Shown: in pieces, positions 17,117 through 25,525 of the stretch
How the letters are laid out: each line of letters begins with the position of its first letter
How positions within the stretch are numbered: position 1 is the stretch's first letter
Source of the DNA: DATJOJ01 sp035507035
Lineage (GTDB): Bacteria; Acidobacteriota; Terriglobia; Terriglobales; Acidobacteriaceae
Length of the DNA: 64,000 nt
Assembly: GCA_035507035.1 (NCBI GenBank)
Contig: DATJOJ010000065.1
Location: 124,001 to 188,000, forward strand
Reading direction: 5' to 3'
Translations under genes and position numbers: made by a program
The notes under the pieces: generated by a model
Told to the model about the DNA's origin: nothing
Database searches by the model: none
Seen by the model: only the letters and a program-made list of their open reading frames with translations

Positions 17117-18559
17117 TTACTCTCCAGGTTTCGTCGTCTCTTTCATGTTGATCCGATTTTTGTGGCAGTTATCGCAGAACGCCATGTTGTTCTGCTGGTC
17201 CTTGATCAGCAAACCCGCCTGCGCCGAAGCGTGCGGCTGATGGCAGCTCATGCAGCTCAGCGGCGTCTTGACCTTGCCCATATTGGCGGGATCCATCACG
17301 TCCGACACCGGGTGATAATCCACCGGGTGACCCAGCCCGTAGCGCAATGGCAGGATCGGAACTTTATTCTTCTGGTAATAGTCGTCGGGCAGCTTCACCT
17401 TGCCGCCGAAAATCGTTAGCACATGCTCGGCTTCGAGCTTCTGCGGCACAGAATCCGGTCCGTGGCATTCGAGGCAGAGCGCGTTGCCCTTGGCACGTAA
17501 TAGGTGGTCGTTATCCCCGCCGTGCGGCTCGTGGCAGATTCCGCAAGCCTGCCCGAATACCGGCTGATGATGCACTGGCTTCTTTCCCAGGTCGGCGATG
17601 TCGCTATGGCAATCCAGGCAAATTGCTACGCCGGTTGTCTTGGGCAATTGCGGCTGGCGGCTGGCATGGGGGCTGTGGCAATCGGTGCATTCGCCCGCGG
17701 CGCCGGGATGCTGAACTTTCGCGGTTTCAATCTGCTTAGCTTTGTCGTCGTGACAGGTCACGCACAGCGCTTTGGAGTCGGCTTGCGTGAGAACCACTTT
17801 TCCGTCCTTGGCGGGCGCATGGCAGACGTCGCATTGTTTATCGGCAAACGGCGGATGCTGGAACTGCGCCATCAGCTTCGGAGCTGCCGACTGATGCGGA
17901 TCGTGACAAGTTACGCAATCCGCCTTCTCAAATGGCTGGTTCTGATGTGCCTTCTGCAAATCGGCATTGCTGGGATCATGGCAGTCGATGCAAAGTGCCG
18001 GCGTAGTCTTGGTCAAGTGGAAATCGAACTCCAGCTTGCCAACCTCACCCGTTTTGTGGGTCACGTGGCAGGTATCGCAACCCATGTCTAATGCAGCGTG
18101 GCGGCTGCCTTTCGTGGGCACGTTTTCGCCAGTGTTGTGGCAGCTCAGACAGAGATTTTGCTTCGCATCGCCTGAGACCGGTTTGAGCAGCTGATTCTTA
18201 TTGTCGGAAACGTGCGGATCGTGGCACTTGAGGCAATCGCGCACTGCCGGAGGATGCACCGTACCTTTTATATCCGCCGCTTTTTTGTCGGCATGGCAAG
18301 TCAGGCAAAGAGCCGCCGGCGAAGTTGTGATCAACTTGACGTGGGTCACGTCGCGATTGACGCGAACCTCATGGCAACTCGTGCAGCCCATGGCAATCGC
18401 CGAGTGCACCGATTTTCCCTTGGTCTTGTCCTCGTGGCAGGCCACACAGGTGGAGGGATCGGCTTTGGGATCGAGGGGAACGGGATGCTGCACGGCGAAG
18501 GCATATCCGCCGAAACTCAGGAACACAATCAAACTACCCAGAATTTTCCTGACTGCCAC
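17117..18559 (-). CDS. secreted 16-haem c-type cytochrome
   Basis: A 480-residue protein with a signal peptide (1-22) and sixteen CXXCH sites: CVACH, CTSCH, CLTCH, CLKCH, CLSCH, CDTCH, CIDCH, CVTCH, CDVCH, CVTCH, CTDCH, CLDCH, CGICH, CLECH, CMSCH and CDNCH. That is one haem per 30 residues. Pairs of sites repeat in the doubled-CXXCH pattern, often followed by DPH, SPH or EPH, which provide axial histidines. No catalytic signature (such as the CXXCK of NrfA) was seen, so electron storage and transfer is more likely than nitrite or hydroxylamine chemistry. Start is GTG at 18559, with the divergent resB gene and a Crp-like site upstream. Confidence 0.95.
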   Translation of the reverse strand: MAVRKILGSLIVFLSFGGYAFAVQHPVPLDPKADPSTCVACHEDKTKGKSVHSAIAMGCTSCHEVRVNRDVTHVKLITTSPAALCLTCHADKKAADIKGTVHPPAVRDCLKCHDPHVSDNKNQLLKPVSGDAKQNLCLSCHNTGENVPTKGSRHAALDMGCDTCHVTHKTGEVGKLEFDFHLTKTTPALCIDCHDPSNADLQKAHQNQPFEKADCVTCHDPHQSAAPKLMAQFQHPPFADKQCDVCHAPAKDGKVVLTQADSKALCVTCHDDKAKQIETAKVQHPGAAGECTDCHSPHASRQPQLPKTTGVAICLDCHSDIADLGKKPVHHQPVFGQACGICHEPHGGDNDHLLRAKGNALCLECHGPDSVPQKLEAEHVLTIFGGKVKLPDDYYQKNKVPILPLRYGLGHPVDYHPVSDVMDPANMGKVKTPLSCMSCHQPHASAQAGLLIKDQQNNMAFCDNCHKNRINMKETTKPGE

Positions 18560-18858
18560 AGCTCACCCCACACAATCGAAATTCCCCGCGGCGAACTTCG
18601 CGAACGGACGTCCATTCAGGGTGGAATGATTGTAAAGCCGTCTTGCGAGCGTACTCAGTTCTCGCCACACCGCCGGCTCTCTCCCGAAGCCACCCATAGA
18701 AGTCATTCCCGCTATGGGACATTTCAAATCCTAGGGGTCTTTTTCCTGTATGACCCTCCTCACATGCAATTGTGATCTCCGTCACCGGAACTCCGGAACC
18801 CCGCGAATACATTAGTCCTCGAGGCCAATCGTGAGGATGGCTGGCTAAGAGGCTTACC
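18560..18858. promoter_or_regulatory. divergent promoter region, 16-haem cytochrome / resB
   Basis: About 300 bases with no coding frame separate the two starts. The only clear element is the Crp-like palindrome at 18771. One operator between the cytochrome gene and the genes that mature cytochromes would let both be controlled together. Confidence 0.55.
18771..18786. promoter_or_regulatory. Crp/Fnr-type operator (copy 4)
   Basis: TGTGATCTCCGTCACC matches copies 2, 3 and 5 in the centre (TCTCCR). It lies 72 bases before resB and 211 before the 16-haem gene. Confidence 0.62.
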
Positions 18859-20301
18859 ATGGCTCAAATTTCAACCGCTCGCAAACTTTGGCAGACCCTA
18901 AGCTCGATTAAGACCGGCGTTGTTTTGCTGATTGTGACCGTCGTGGTTTCCGCGGCCGGCACCCTCATTCTGCAGCGCCCGGCCACCGACCCCGACCAGA
19001 TGGAGCGCGCCTATTCGCCCTCCACGCTGCACTTCCTGGACACGGTCGGCTTAACCGATGTTTTTCATACCTGGTGGTTTCTGCTGTTGCTGACTCTGGT
19101 CAGTCTGAGCATCGTCGCCGCCTCGATTCAGCGTTTCCCAAATTCCTGGCGGTATTTTTCTCGCCCTTATAAGAGCCCGGATGAGTCTTTTCGACAGGCC
19201 CTTCCCCTGGACGCCGAGATCGCAATTCCTAACGAAACCACTGGACTCGCTGCGGCCGAGCGCATCTTGCACAAGGCCGGATTCAAACCGGAGCACATCG
19301 TTCGTGAAAACAGCTTCTCCTTCTTTGCAGAGCGCCACCGCATCTCCGAGATGGCCGTCTACGTCGTACATGCCAGTTTGTTGCTGATCTTTCTCGGCGG
19401 GATCGTCGACGGCCTTTACGGCTGGCGCGGTTTCATGATGCTTACCCAGAACGCACAATCCAGCCAGGTAGAACAGCAGAACGGCAAGAATCACAACCTC
19501 GGATTCGCGGTTCGCTGCGACGGCGCCGGTCAGGAGAATTATGCCGACGGCACGCCCAAGCGCTGGTGGTCGAATCTGGCCGTCATCGAAAATAACAAAG
19601 TTGTCCTGCAGAAACAGATCGTGGTCAACGATCCTCTGGTCTATCGCGGGATTCGCTTCTATCAGGCAAGTTATGGCAAGACCGGAAAACTCGAGAAGCT
19701 CTATCTCACCGCTACGGCGCGCAACGGCAAAAGCGAGACCAAAGAGATCGCACTGAGTCTCAACGAAATCGTTCCACTCGACGCCAACACGACGGTAAAG
19801 CTGGCAGAGTTTATTCCCGACTACGCCGTCCGCGACGGCCAAGTTTACGCCCGCTCCAATCAGCTCGGTGACCCGGCGGCTCACCTGATCGTCGAATCTA
19901 AGAACGACAACGACCCGATCAACGTGTGGCTGCCGCCCATCGAGGGTCTTGGCCAAAATGCTGCTTCACCCTATGACTTTGAGGGCAAAGACCTCGATAT
20001 GGCTTACTTCACCGGCCTCGAAGTTTCACACGAGCCGGGGCAGTGGTCGGTATGGAGCGGCGTCATTCTCATGGGCATCGGCCTCTTCTTCGTTTTTTAC
20101 CTCGTTCACATGCGGATTTGGGCGGTTCCGGTTCGCGACCACAACGGCCGCCTGATGCTGTGGCTCGGCGGCAGCGCCAATCGCAACAAGGACGCATTCG
20201 AGCAACGTTTTCGCAAGCTGGTGGAAGAAATCGAAAAGGAAATCAAGATCGCGTCACCGTCAGGCGCCGTGGCGCATGACAGTTCACTCGCCGGACGCTA
20301 G
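18859..20301 (+). CDS. resB: ResB-like cytochrome c biogenesis protein (System II)
   Basis: A 480-residue membrane protein. Segments near residues 19-38 and 70-90 flank a loop, a third lies near 165-185 (VYVVHASLLLIFLGGIVDG), and a fourth near 395-415 follows a large periplasmic domain. This is the ResB/Ccs1 layout, and HASLLLIFLGG with its His is typical. ResB and CcsA together form the haem exporter and cytochrome c synthase that joins haem to CXXCH. AGAGG precedes the ATG by six bases. It is followed 19 bases later by ccsA and is divergent from the 16-haem cytochrome. Having these genes beside about 36 haem sites is consistent with local demand. Confidence 0.92.
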   Translation: MAQISTARKLWQTLSSIKTGVVLLIVTVVVSAAGTLILQRPATDPDQMERAYSPSTLHFLDTVGLTDVFHTWWFLLLLTLVSLSIVAASIQRFPNSWRYFSRPYKSPDESFRQALPLDAEIAIPNETTGLAAAERILHKAGFKPEHIVRENSFSFFAERHRISEMAVYVVHASLLLIFLGGIVDGLYGWRGFMMLTQNAQSSQVEQQNGKNHNLGFAVRCDGAGQENYADGTPKRWWSNLAVIENNKVVLQKQIVVNDPLVYRGIRFYQASYGKTGKLEKLYLTATARNGKSETKEIALSLNEIVPLDANTTVKLAEFIPDYAVRDGQVYARSNQLGDPAAHLIVESKNDNDPINVWLPPIEGLGQNAASPYDFEGKDLDMAYFTGLEVSHEPGQWSVWSGVILMGIGLFFVFYLVHMRIWAVPVRDHNGRLMLWLGGSANRNKDAFEQRFRKLVEEIEKEIKIASPSGAVAHDSSLAGR

Positions 20302-20320
20302 GCCGGCAACGGAGGAAGCT

Positions 20321-21721
20321 ATGTCGCGTGCAAGAGTCGAAGCACAACCCACATCCAGCGGGACCGGACTACTGGTCGGCGTGGGTCTCGGAATCGCATT
20401 TCTGCTGTTCATGGCATTTCTAAACGTCGTCAAGGGCGGAAACCTGCTGAACGAATCGAACCTTCTTTACGCTGCTCTTATTTTTTACGCGGGCGCAGCC
20501 ACGCTCTACCTGGGATTCGGAATCACCGGCACTCCTTCTTATATTCGTTTCGCCTCGCTCTCAACCTGGGCGGGAATGCTCGCCAACACTGGCGCAGTGG
20601 CGCATCGCTGGTACGAAGCCGGCCATCCACCCTTCGCCAGCATTTATGAAATGTTGCTCAGCTTCGTTTGGACCCTCGCTGTCCTGACGCTGATCGCGGA
20701 AAAAAAATACGGCGTGAAAGTGATCGGCACCGTCACTATGCCGGTCGCGATCGTCGGCGTCGTGCTCATGCAGCTCCTGCGCACCGAGGTCCACCCGCTC
20801 GTGCCCGCCTTGCAATCCACCTGGCTGCATGTTCACGTCACCCTAGCGATGCTGGCCTATGCCGCTTGCGCTCTCAGCTTTGCGCTCGCCATGATGTTCC
20901 TTATCCAGGACAAAATGCAGACCGACACTTTCCTGGCTGCAACCAGCCTGTTCAGCATAGGAACTTATCTCGGTATTTTGACTCGCTTCGAAAAATGGGG
21001 CGGATTGAGCGTCATCGCTTGGAATCCCCAAGAGAAATCCGAGGTGTTCCTCTCCAAAGGCGTGCGATTGTTTGTCGTGATCCCTGACCTTGGCTGGCTG
21101 ATGCTCTTAGTACTCGTAGCTGTCGCTGCGCCGCTTGCGTTTTACCTCGTATGGCGCAAGAGCCAGAACCCGAATCATCTGGAAGTTGCGAATCGCGCCG
21201 TATTCGTTGGCATTCTCCTACAAACGCTCGCGCTGTTGTTCTTCATAGTTCGTGCCCGCGATGGCCACTACGCCTCGCTCGACGCCGATGGCCTTTTCCC
21301 CACCAGCCTCGCCGCCAGCCCATTTATTCTTTCCGGCCTGGTTGGTGGAATTTTCGTTTCTCTCATGTATCTCTTACTGCTTTGGCGCCGGCCCGACCTC
21401 GAACGCATGTTGCCTAGCGCCGACGATCTCGATCGCATCACCTATCGCACCATCGCCATCGCGTTTCCCTTGCTCACCCTGATGATCGCGGCCGGCGCCT
21501 ACTGGGCCAATCGTACCTGGGGATCGTATTGGAGCTGGGATCCGAAAGAAACCTGGGCGGCGATTACCTGGCTTGTTTACGCCGGCTATTTGCACATGCG
21601 CATCACTCGCGGATGGCGTGGCCGCCGTGCTGCTTATTTCGCCATTCTGGGATTTGCGGTCGTAATGTTTACTTTCTTCGGCGTGACGTATCTGTTGCCT
21701 GGTTTGCACGCTTACGCCTAG
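20321..21721 (+). CDS. ccsA: CcsA/ResC-like cytochrome c synthase subunit (System II)
   Basis: The ATG at 20321 has GGAGG five bases upstream and is preferred to the in-frame ATG at 20276, which would overlap resB. The 466-residue protein has about eleven membrane segments. The diagnostic tryptophan-rich WWD loop is present as WGSYWSWDPKETWA near the C-terminus, and conserved histidines occur in GAVAHRWYE, LHVHVTLAML and YLHMRITRG. CcsA handles haem at the periplasmic face and passes it to apocytochromes with ResB. The N-terminal 130 residues are longer than in the shortest CcsA proteins. The assignment is secure. Confidence 0.94.
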   Translation: MSRARVEAQPTSSGTGLLVGVGLGIAFLLFMAFLNVVKGGNLLNESNLLYAALIFYAGAATLYLGFGITGTPSYIRFASLSTWAGMLANTGAVAHRWYEAGHPPFASIYEMLLSFVWTLAVLTLIAEKKYGVKVIGTVTMPVAIVGVVLMQLLRTEVHPLVPALQSTWLHVHVTLAMLAYAACALSFALAMMFLIQDKMQTDTFLAATSLFSIGTYLGILTRFEKWGGLSVIAWNPQEKSEVFLSKGVRLFVVIPDLGWLMLLVLVAVAAPLAFYLVWRKSQNPNHLEVANRAVFVGILLQTLALLFFIVRARDGHYASLDADGLFPTSLAASPFILSGLVGGIFVSLMYLLLLWRRPDLERMLPSADDLDRITYRTIAIAFPLLTLMIAAGAYWANRTWGSYWSWDPKETWAAITWLVYAGYLHMRITRGWRGRRAAYFAILGFAVVMFTFFGVTYLLPGLHAYA

Positions 21722-21734
21722 ACAGGATCATGGA

Positions 21735-21756
21735 GGGCGGGCGTCCTCGCCCGCCC
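21735..21756. terminator. strong GC hairpin after ccsA
   Basis: GGGCGGGCG and CGCCCGCCC form a nine-pair stem with loop TCCT, 14 bases after the ccsA stop. There is no T tract, so it may stabilise the mRNA end or be a dispersed GC repeat rather than a classic terminator. Confidence 0.45.
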
Positions 21757-21868
21757 GGTCTGCTCGGGAACCTCCGCCTGCCAGCCGCCGTCTATCCAGT
21801 AAATGGTAGGATCAAGGCGGCATTCGGCAATTGCGCGGCATCTGGCTATCTAAACCCGGAGGTCATCC

Positions 21869-23002
21869 ATGAAGCCTTGCCGCCTCTTCTGTTTCCTGGT
21901 TATTTTCGGATGTGCCCTCTCTCAGGCGCAGAAGTTCGTCCCACCGACTGCGCCCCCGACAGACCCTCAAATTCAAACCTGGTTGCGCAGCGAAGACCCG
22001 CAATCGGTTGCTTGGGGCGCGCACTATGTCTTAGCTACGAAAAATCAGGCGCTCACCTCTGATCTATTATCCCTGGCTTATAGCTGGCAGCCGTTGCCTA
22101 AGTCCGAGTCAAATGAGGCGAAGCGGAAATCCCTTACTAACGACGAATTTGATCGGCGCGACGCCATGTCCGCCGTGCTCGATGTGCTTATTCAAATGCG
22201 TGTTTCCGTGCCAAGAGAGACCCTGCAAAAACTCGCACCCGATTTCCCCAATTACGTCGCGGTTTTGCTGAGCCGCCTCCCGGTCGAGGAATCCACACCT
22301 CTCGCCCTTGATCTTTATCGTTCCGCTGCCGGGGAGGGCTACGGCCTGCAATATGTGGGTGCGGCGATGCTGGCGCAAAATCCACCACCAGGCTTTGCCG
22401 CGAATTTATTCTCAAGCATTCACAATCGTGCTTCCGTTTTTGTAGTTGTCCCGGGAACGGGCGAAATTGGCGGCGGTACCGCGGGCGATTGCTTCCAGAG
22501 TGACTCGTCAGCGCCCCGTGCGCAGTGGCCAGCTTTCGGAAGTTACAGATTATCGAAAGAGAGCAGCGACGAATCGCTTCTCGTTGTTCCCGGGAGCGAC
22601 CCCATCTACGCCATTCGCTCTGAGACCACCCGCTATATCGGGCAGTCTTGCGCCGGTAGGGTTTATTTGGGCGCGGAGGAAAGAAGGCGATTGCTGGCGC
22701 AGATGCTGAACGTTGATCCCGAGGCAATCGCCTGGCAGACGAAGCTGCAGCTCACTATTGAATTCAAATCCGACCAGCAATTCGCTTCCGATCTGCAAAC
22801 CTTCATCACTGCTCAGCAAGAGAAATATCGAGCGACCGCCGCGGCTCTGGAGGTGAAAGGTCTCATGACCTCCGCCGAGGAAGACCACTCCTTGCCTCAG
22901 CTCGATATCCAGTTAAGGGACATGCGCGGCCACGACTATGCCGCAATTTCGCCACCGTCCCCGCTACCCCCGCAGGTTGCGATCGCCAACCCTTGGCATT
23001 AA
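21869..23002 (+). CDS. exported protein of unknown function
   Basis: A 377-residue protein. GGAGG lies six bases before the ATG, and a signal peptide covers residues 1-20 (MKPCRLFCFLVIFGCALSQA); the context of the Cys is a poor lipobox, so cleavage by signal peptidase I is likelier. The first half is alpha-helical, with helices such as DPQSVAWGAHYVLATKNQAL and RRDAMSAVLDVLIQM that look like HEAT-type repeats. The middle has a short strand-rich segment with two cysteines, and the end is helical. No catalytic motif was recognised. Position after ccsA may be chance, since a strong hairpin separates them. Confidence 0.7.
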   Translation: MKPCRLFCFLVIFGCALSQAQKFVPPTAPPTDPQIQTWLRSEDPQSVAWGAHYVLATKNQALTSDLLSLAYSWQPLPKSESNEAKRKSLTNDEFDRRDAMSAVLDVLIQMRVSVPRETLQKLAPDFPNYVAVLLSRLPVEESTPLALDLYRSAAGEGYGLQYVGAAMLAQNPPPGFAANLFSSIHNRASVFVVVPGTGEIGGGTAGDCFQSDSSAPRAQWPAFGSYRLSKESSDESLLVVPGSDPIYAIRSETTRYIGQSCAGRVYLGAEERRRLLAQMLNVDPEAIAWQTKLQLTIEFKSDQQFASDLQTFITAQQEKYRATAAALEVKGLMTSAEEDHSLPQLDIQLRDMRGHDYAAISPPSPLPPQVAIANPWH

Positions 23003-23318
23003 TCGCTAACGCTGCGACGGAAAGGCAATTCGACATCGCGGCGCTCCACTTTCTTCATCGTAGATGGCGCGTTTTGAATGATCGGAGCGTTATTGGCAGG
23101 GTCTGTTCCCACCTGTTCACAATCTTGATTCCTGCCGTCCGGGGGCTCATGAAAGTAGACAGCTTAAATTGCTCGAAGAAGGTCGAAAGGAACTCTTGGA
23201 CCACTCCTGCATTAGAATATAGCTATTTGTTGGCTATATAGAATAGCTTTTTGTGGATATATTGAACGCATCTCCCACCGATTGACTATTCTGATTCGTG
23301 CTTGCGCAGGCACTGACC
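23003..23318. other. AT-richer gap between convergent genes
   Basis: No gene was found in this 316-base stretch. It contains an AT-rich run around 23215-23260 with the repeated word AGCTAT/ATAGCT, which may end transcription from either side. Confidence 0.4.
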
Positions 23319-24272
23319 CTAATCCTCTCTCTTCAGCATCTCCAGCACGCGATCGAAATCGTCCAGGGTCGAGTACTCAATCACGATCTTCCCTTTGCCC
23401 TTGCGGTCGCTGATTCGCACTTTGCATCCTAGAAGCCGCGCCAGTTCCGACTCCGCCGCCCGCACATTCGGATCCACCACGCGATCCGGAGCGTCCGCCT
23501 TTTCTTCGGGCGGCATATTCAAACGATCCACAACGTCGGACAATAGCGCAACCGACATCCTGGTTTCGATTGCCTGCTTCGCCACGCCTGCAATTAGCTG
23601 AGGATCACTCAATTGCAAGAGAACACGCGCTTCGCTGAACCCCAGCTGCCCCTCAGCCAAATGTTGCTGTATTGACTCTGGCAGCTTCAGCAATCGCAAG
23701 TAATTCGCGACCGACTCACGCGAGCATCCCGTCTTTTGGCCGATCTGCTCCTGCGTCAATCCAAACTCACGACTCAGGCGAGCAAATGCCTTTGCTTGCT
23801 CCAGGCAATTCAAATCCTGGCGCTGCAGGTTTTCGACGATGGTCATCTCTGCCGCTTGCTCATTCGAAACCTGGCGAACAATTGCCGGAACCGTAGCCTC
23901 GCCCGCCAACTTCGCTGCACGGCAGCGCCGCTCCCCCAGAATCAGCACAAACTTCCCGCTGGTCGACGGGCGCACAACAATCGGCTGCACGATTCCATTC
24001 GCACGGATCGATTCTGCCAGTTCGCTCAGCGCTTGGTCATCAAACTGTAGGCGCGTCTGATATGGATTCTCTTCAATTTGATCAAGCGGCAAGCGCAGAA
24101 TCGCGTCTTCCCTTCGGCCGGTTTCCGCCGGCGACTCGGCTAGCGAGCCCGTTGGAACCGACGCAGCCACGCCGACTCCCGCCACAACCCTCGGCCCACT
24201 GGGCAGCAATGATTCCAGCCCTCGCCCCAGCGCTCTTCTTTTATCGATCACTTTTTCTGCCGTCGTCGTCAT
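23319..24272 (-). CDS. parB: chromosome-partitioning protein ParB (CTP-dependent DNA clamp)
   Basis: A 317-residue ParB/Spo0J protein. The N-terminus RRALGRGLESLL is the usual ParA-contact segment. The CTP-binding domain carries IEENPYQTRLQFDDQ and GERRCRAAKLAG, and a helix-turn-helix follows (LTQEQIGQKTGCSRESVANYLRLLKLP). The C-terminal KVRISDRKGKGKIVIEYSTLDDFDRVLEML is the dimerisation domain. GGAGAGAAG lies directly before the ATG. It follows parA by 39 bases. ParB loads on parS and spreads as a clamp. Its targets, two perfect parS sites, lie just upstream of parA. Confidence 0.96.
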   Translation of the reverse strand: MTTTAEKVIDKRRALGRGLESLLPSGPRVVAGVGVAASVPTGSLAESPAETGRREDAILRLPLDQIEENPYQTRLQFDDQALSELAESIRANGIVQPIVVRPSTSGKFVLILGERRCRAAKLAGEATVPAIVRQVSNEQAAEMTIVENLQRQDLNCLEQAKAFARLSREFGLTQEQIGQKTGCSRESVANYLRLLKLPESIQQHLAEGQLGFSEARVLLQLSDPQLIAGVAKQAIETRMSVALLSDVVDRLNMPPEEKADAPDRVVDPNVRAAESELARLLGCKVRISDRKGKGKIVIEYSTLDDFDRVLEMLKRED

Positions 24273-24311
24273 CTTCTCTCCAAGGAATCTTCCCGCGAAG
24301 CTAGTCAGTCC

Positions 24312-25196
24312 TTACCGATCGGCGATATTGATCGAGATCAGCTTATTCCGCTCCTGCATCCAGCGCTTCCAGCGCGGCGCATTCACCACTTGCTTCTCTT
24401 CGGTCGGCGCCGGTGCCGGAATCTCCTGCACAACTCCGCTCCGTGTCAGAAGTTCTTTGGCCAACTCCATATAGCTCTCCGCACCTCGCGAGCGCACATC
24501 GTAGAGAAGCACCGGCTTCCCATGGCTCGGCGCCTCAGCCAGTCGCACATTCCGCGGAATTGTGGTTCTGCAGAGCTTGTCGCCAAAATAGCGATTCAAT
24601 TCGGCCGTGACTTGTTGCGCCAGATTTGTACGATCGTCGAACATGGTAAGCACGACGCCCTCGATCTTTAGTTCTGGATTCAGCGCCGCCCGTACTCGTT
24701 CAATCGTATCCAACAGAGCCGAAACACCTTCGAGCGCGAAATATTCGGCTTGCATTGGAATCAAGATGGAATCTGCTGCAACCAGCGAGTTGAGCGTCAA
24801 GAGGTCGAGCGCCGGCGGACAATCCAGCACGATGTAGCGAAATTTCTCGCGCAGGGATGCCAAAGCGTCGCGAAGGCGAAACTCCCGTCGCTCCGCGTTC
24901 ACCAGCTCGAGGTTCGCCCCAATCAGGTTTTTGTGGGATGGAATAACCGAAAGCTTCTCCAGTTCCGTTTTTTGTATGGCCTGGTCCGCAGCAGCCGCTC
25001 CCATGAGCAGATCGTACGTACTTAGCCGGTCCGGATCCTTGGACAAACCAAGACCGCTTGTGGCATTTGCCTGGGGATCACAATCGACCAGCAGCGTGTC
25101 GAGCTCAGCTGCGGCAATGGAAGCGGCCAAGTTGATAGCGGTAGTCGTCTTTCCGACACCGCCCTTTTGATTGGCTACGGCAAGAACGCGTCCCAT
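24312..25196 (-). CDS. parA: chromosome-partitioning ATPase ParA/Soj
   Basis: A 294-residue deviant-Walker ATPase. NQKGGVGKTTTAINLA is the P-loop with the signature lysine, LLVDCDPQANATSGLG is switch I, and YIVLDCPPALDLLTLNSL is the Walker B region. It forms ATP-dependent dimers on DNA that move ParB-parS complexes. Order rsmG-parA-parB with parS before parA is the conserved origin-proximal arrangement of many bacteria. The last 30 residues, rich in basic and aromatic residues (APRWKRWMQERNKLI), extend beyond the usual end. Confidence 0.96.
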   Translation of the reverse strand: MGRVLAVANQKGGVGKTTTAINLAASIAAAELDTLLVDCDPQANATSGLGLSKDPDRLSTYDLLMGAAAADQAIQKTELEKLSVIPSHKNLIGANLELVNAERREFRLRDALASLREKFRYIVLDCPPALDLLTLNSLVAADSILIPMQAEYFALEGVSALLDTIERVRAALNPELKIEGVVLTMFDDRTNLAQQVTAELNRYFGDKLCRTTIPRNVRLAEAPSHGKPVLLYDVRSRGAESYMELAKELLTRSGVVQEIPAPAPTEEKQVVNAPRWKRWMQERNKLISINIADR

Positions 25197-25345
25197 TCAG
25201 TTTTACGGAGAGCGCAGAGATGGAGGCAGCATAGTGCGAATTGCGCAGCATTGCAATGCCGGATTTTGAGGCAGCGGGATTTTGATGGATTTTCTTTCCC
25301 CGCGAGCGACTTAGGAACAAAAACGTCCTTGCTTTCCACATGCGA

Positions 25346-25361
25346 TGTTCCACGTGGAACA
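25346..25361. other. parS: parS centromere site 1
   Basis: TGTTCCACGTGGAACA matches the 16-bp ParB-binding consensus exactly. It lies 149 bases upstream of parA. Confidence 0.95.
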
Positions 25362-25403
25362 GTCTTCGGGTATGCCATTTGGCCGCGATTTGCGTGCGCA
25401 AAT

Positions 25404-25419
25404 TGTTCCACGTGGAACA
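25404..25419. other. parS: parS centromere site 2
   Basis: A second perfect TGTTCCACGTGGAACA, 58 bases from the first. The whole 329-base gap between rsmG and parA holds no gene other than these sites. Confidence 0.95.
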
Positions 25420-25525
25420 TCCTCTCAGCGACACGGCGATCATCGAACAGTTGTCCCACATTTAACGATTTTCGTTCTGCTAGCAGAACCGTTCGTGAGC
25501 AGAACGGCTGTCTTGTCCCACCTGA

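Noticed and set aside
17117..18559. NrfA or octahaem nitrite/hydroxylamine enzyme
   Set aside because: No CXXCK site, no catalytic Tyr/His arrangement and too many haem sites for those families.
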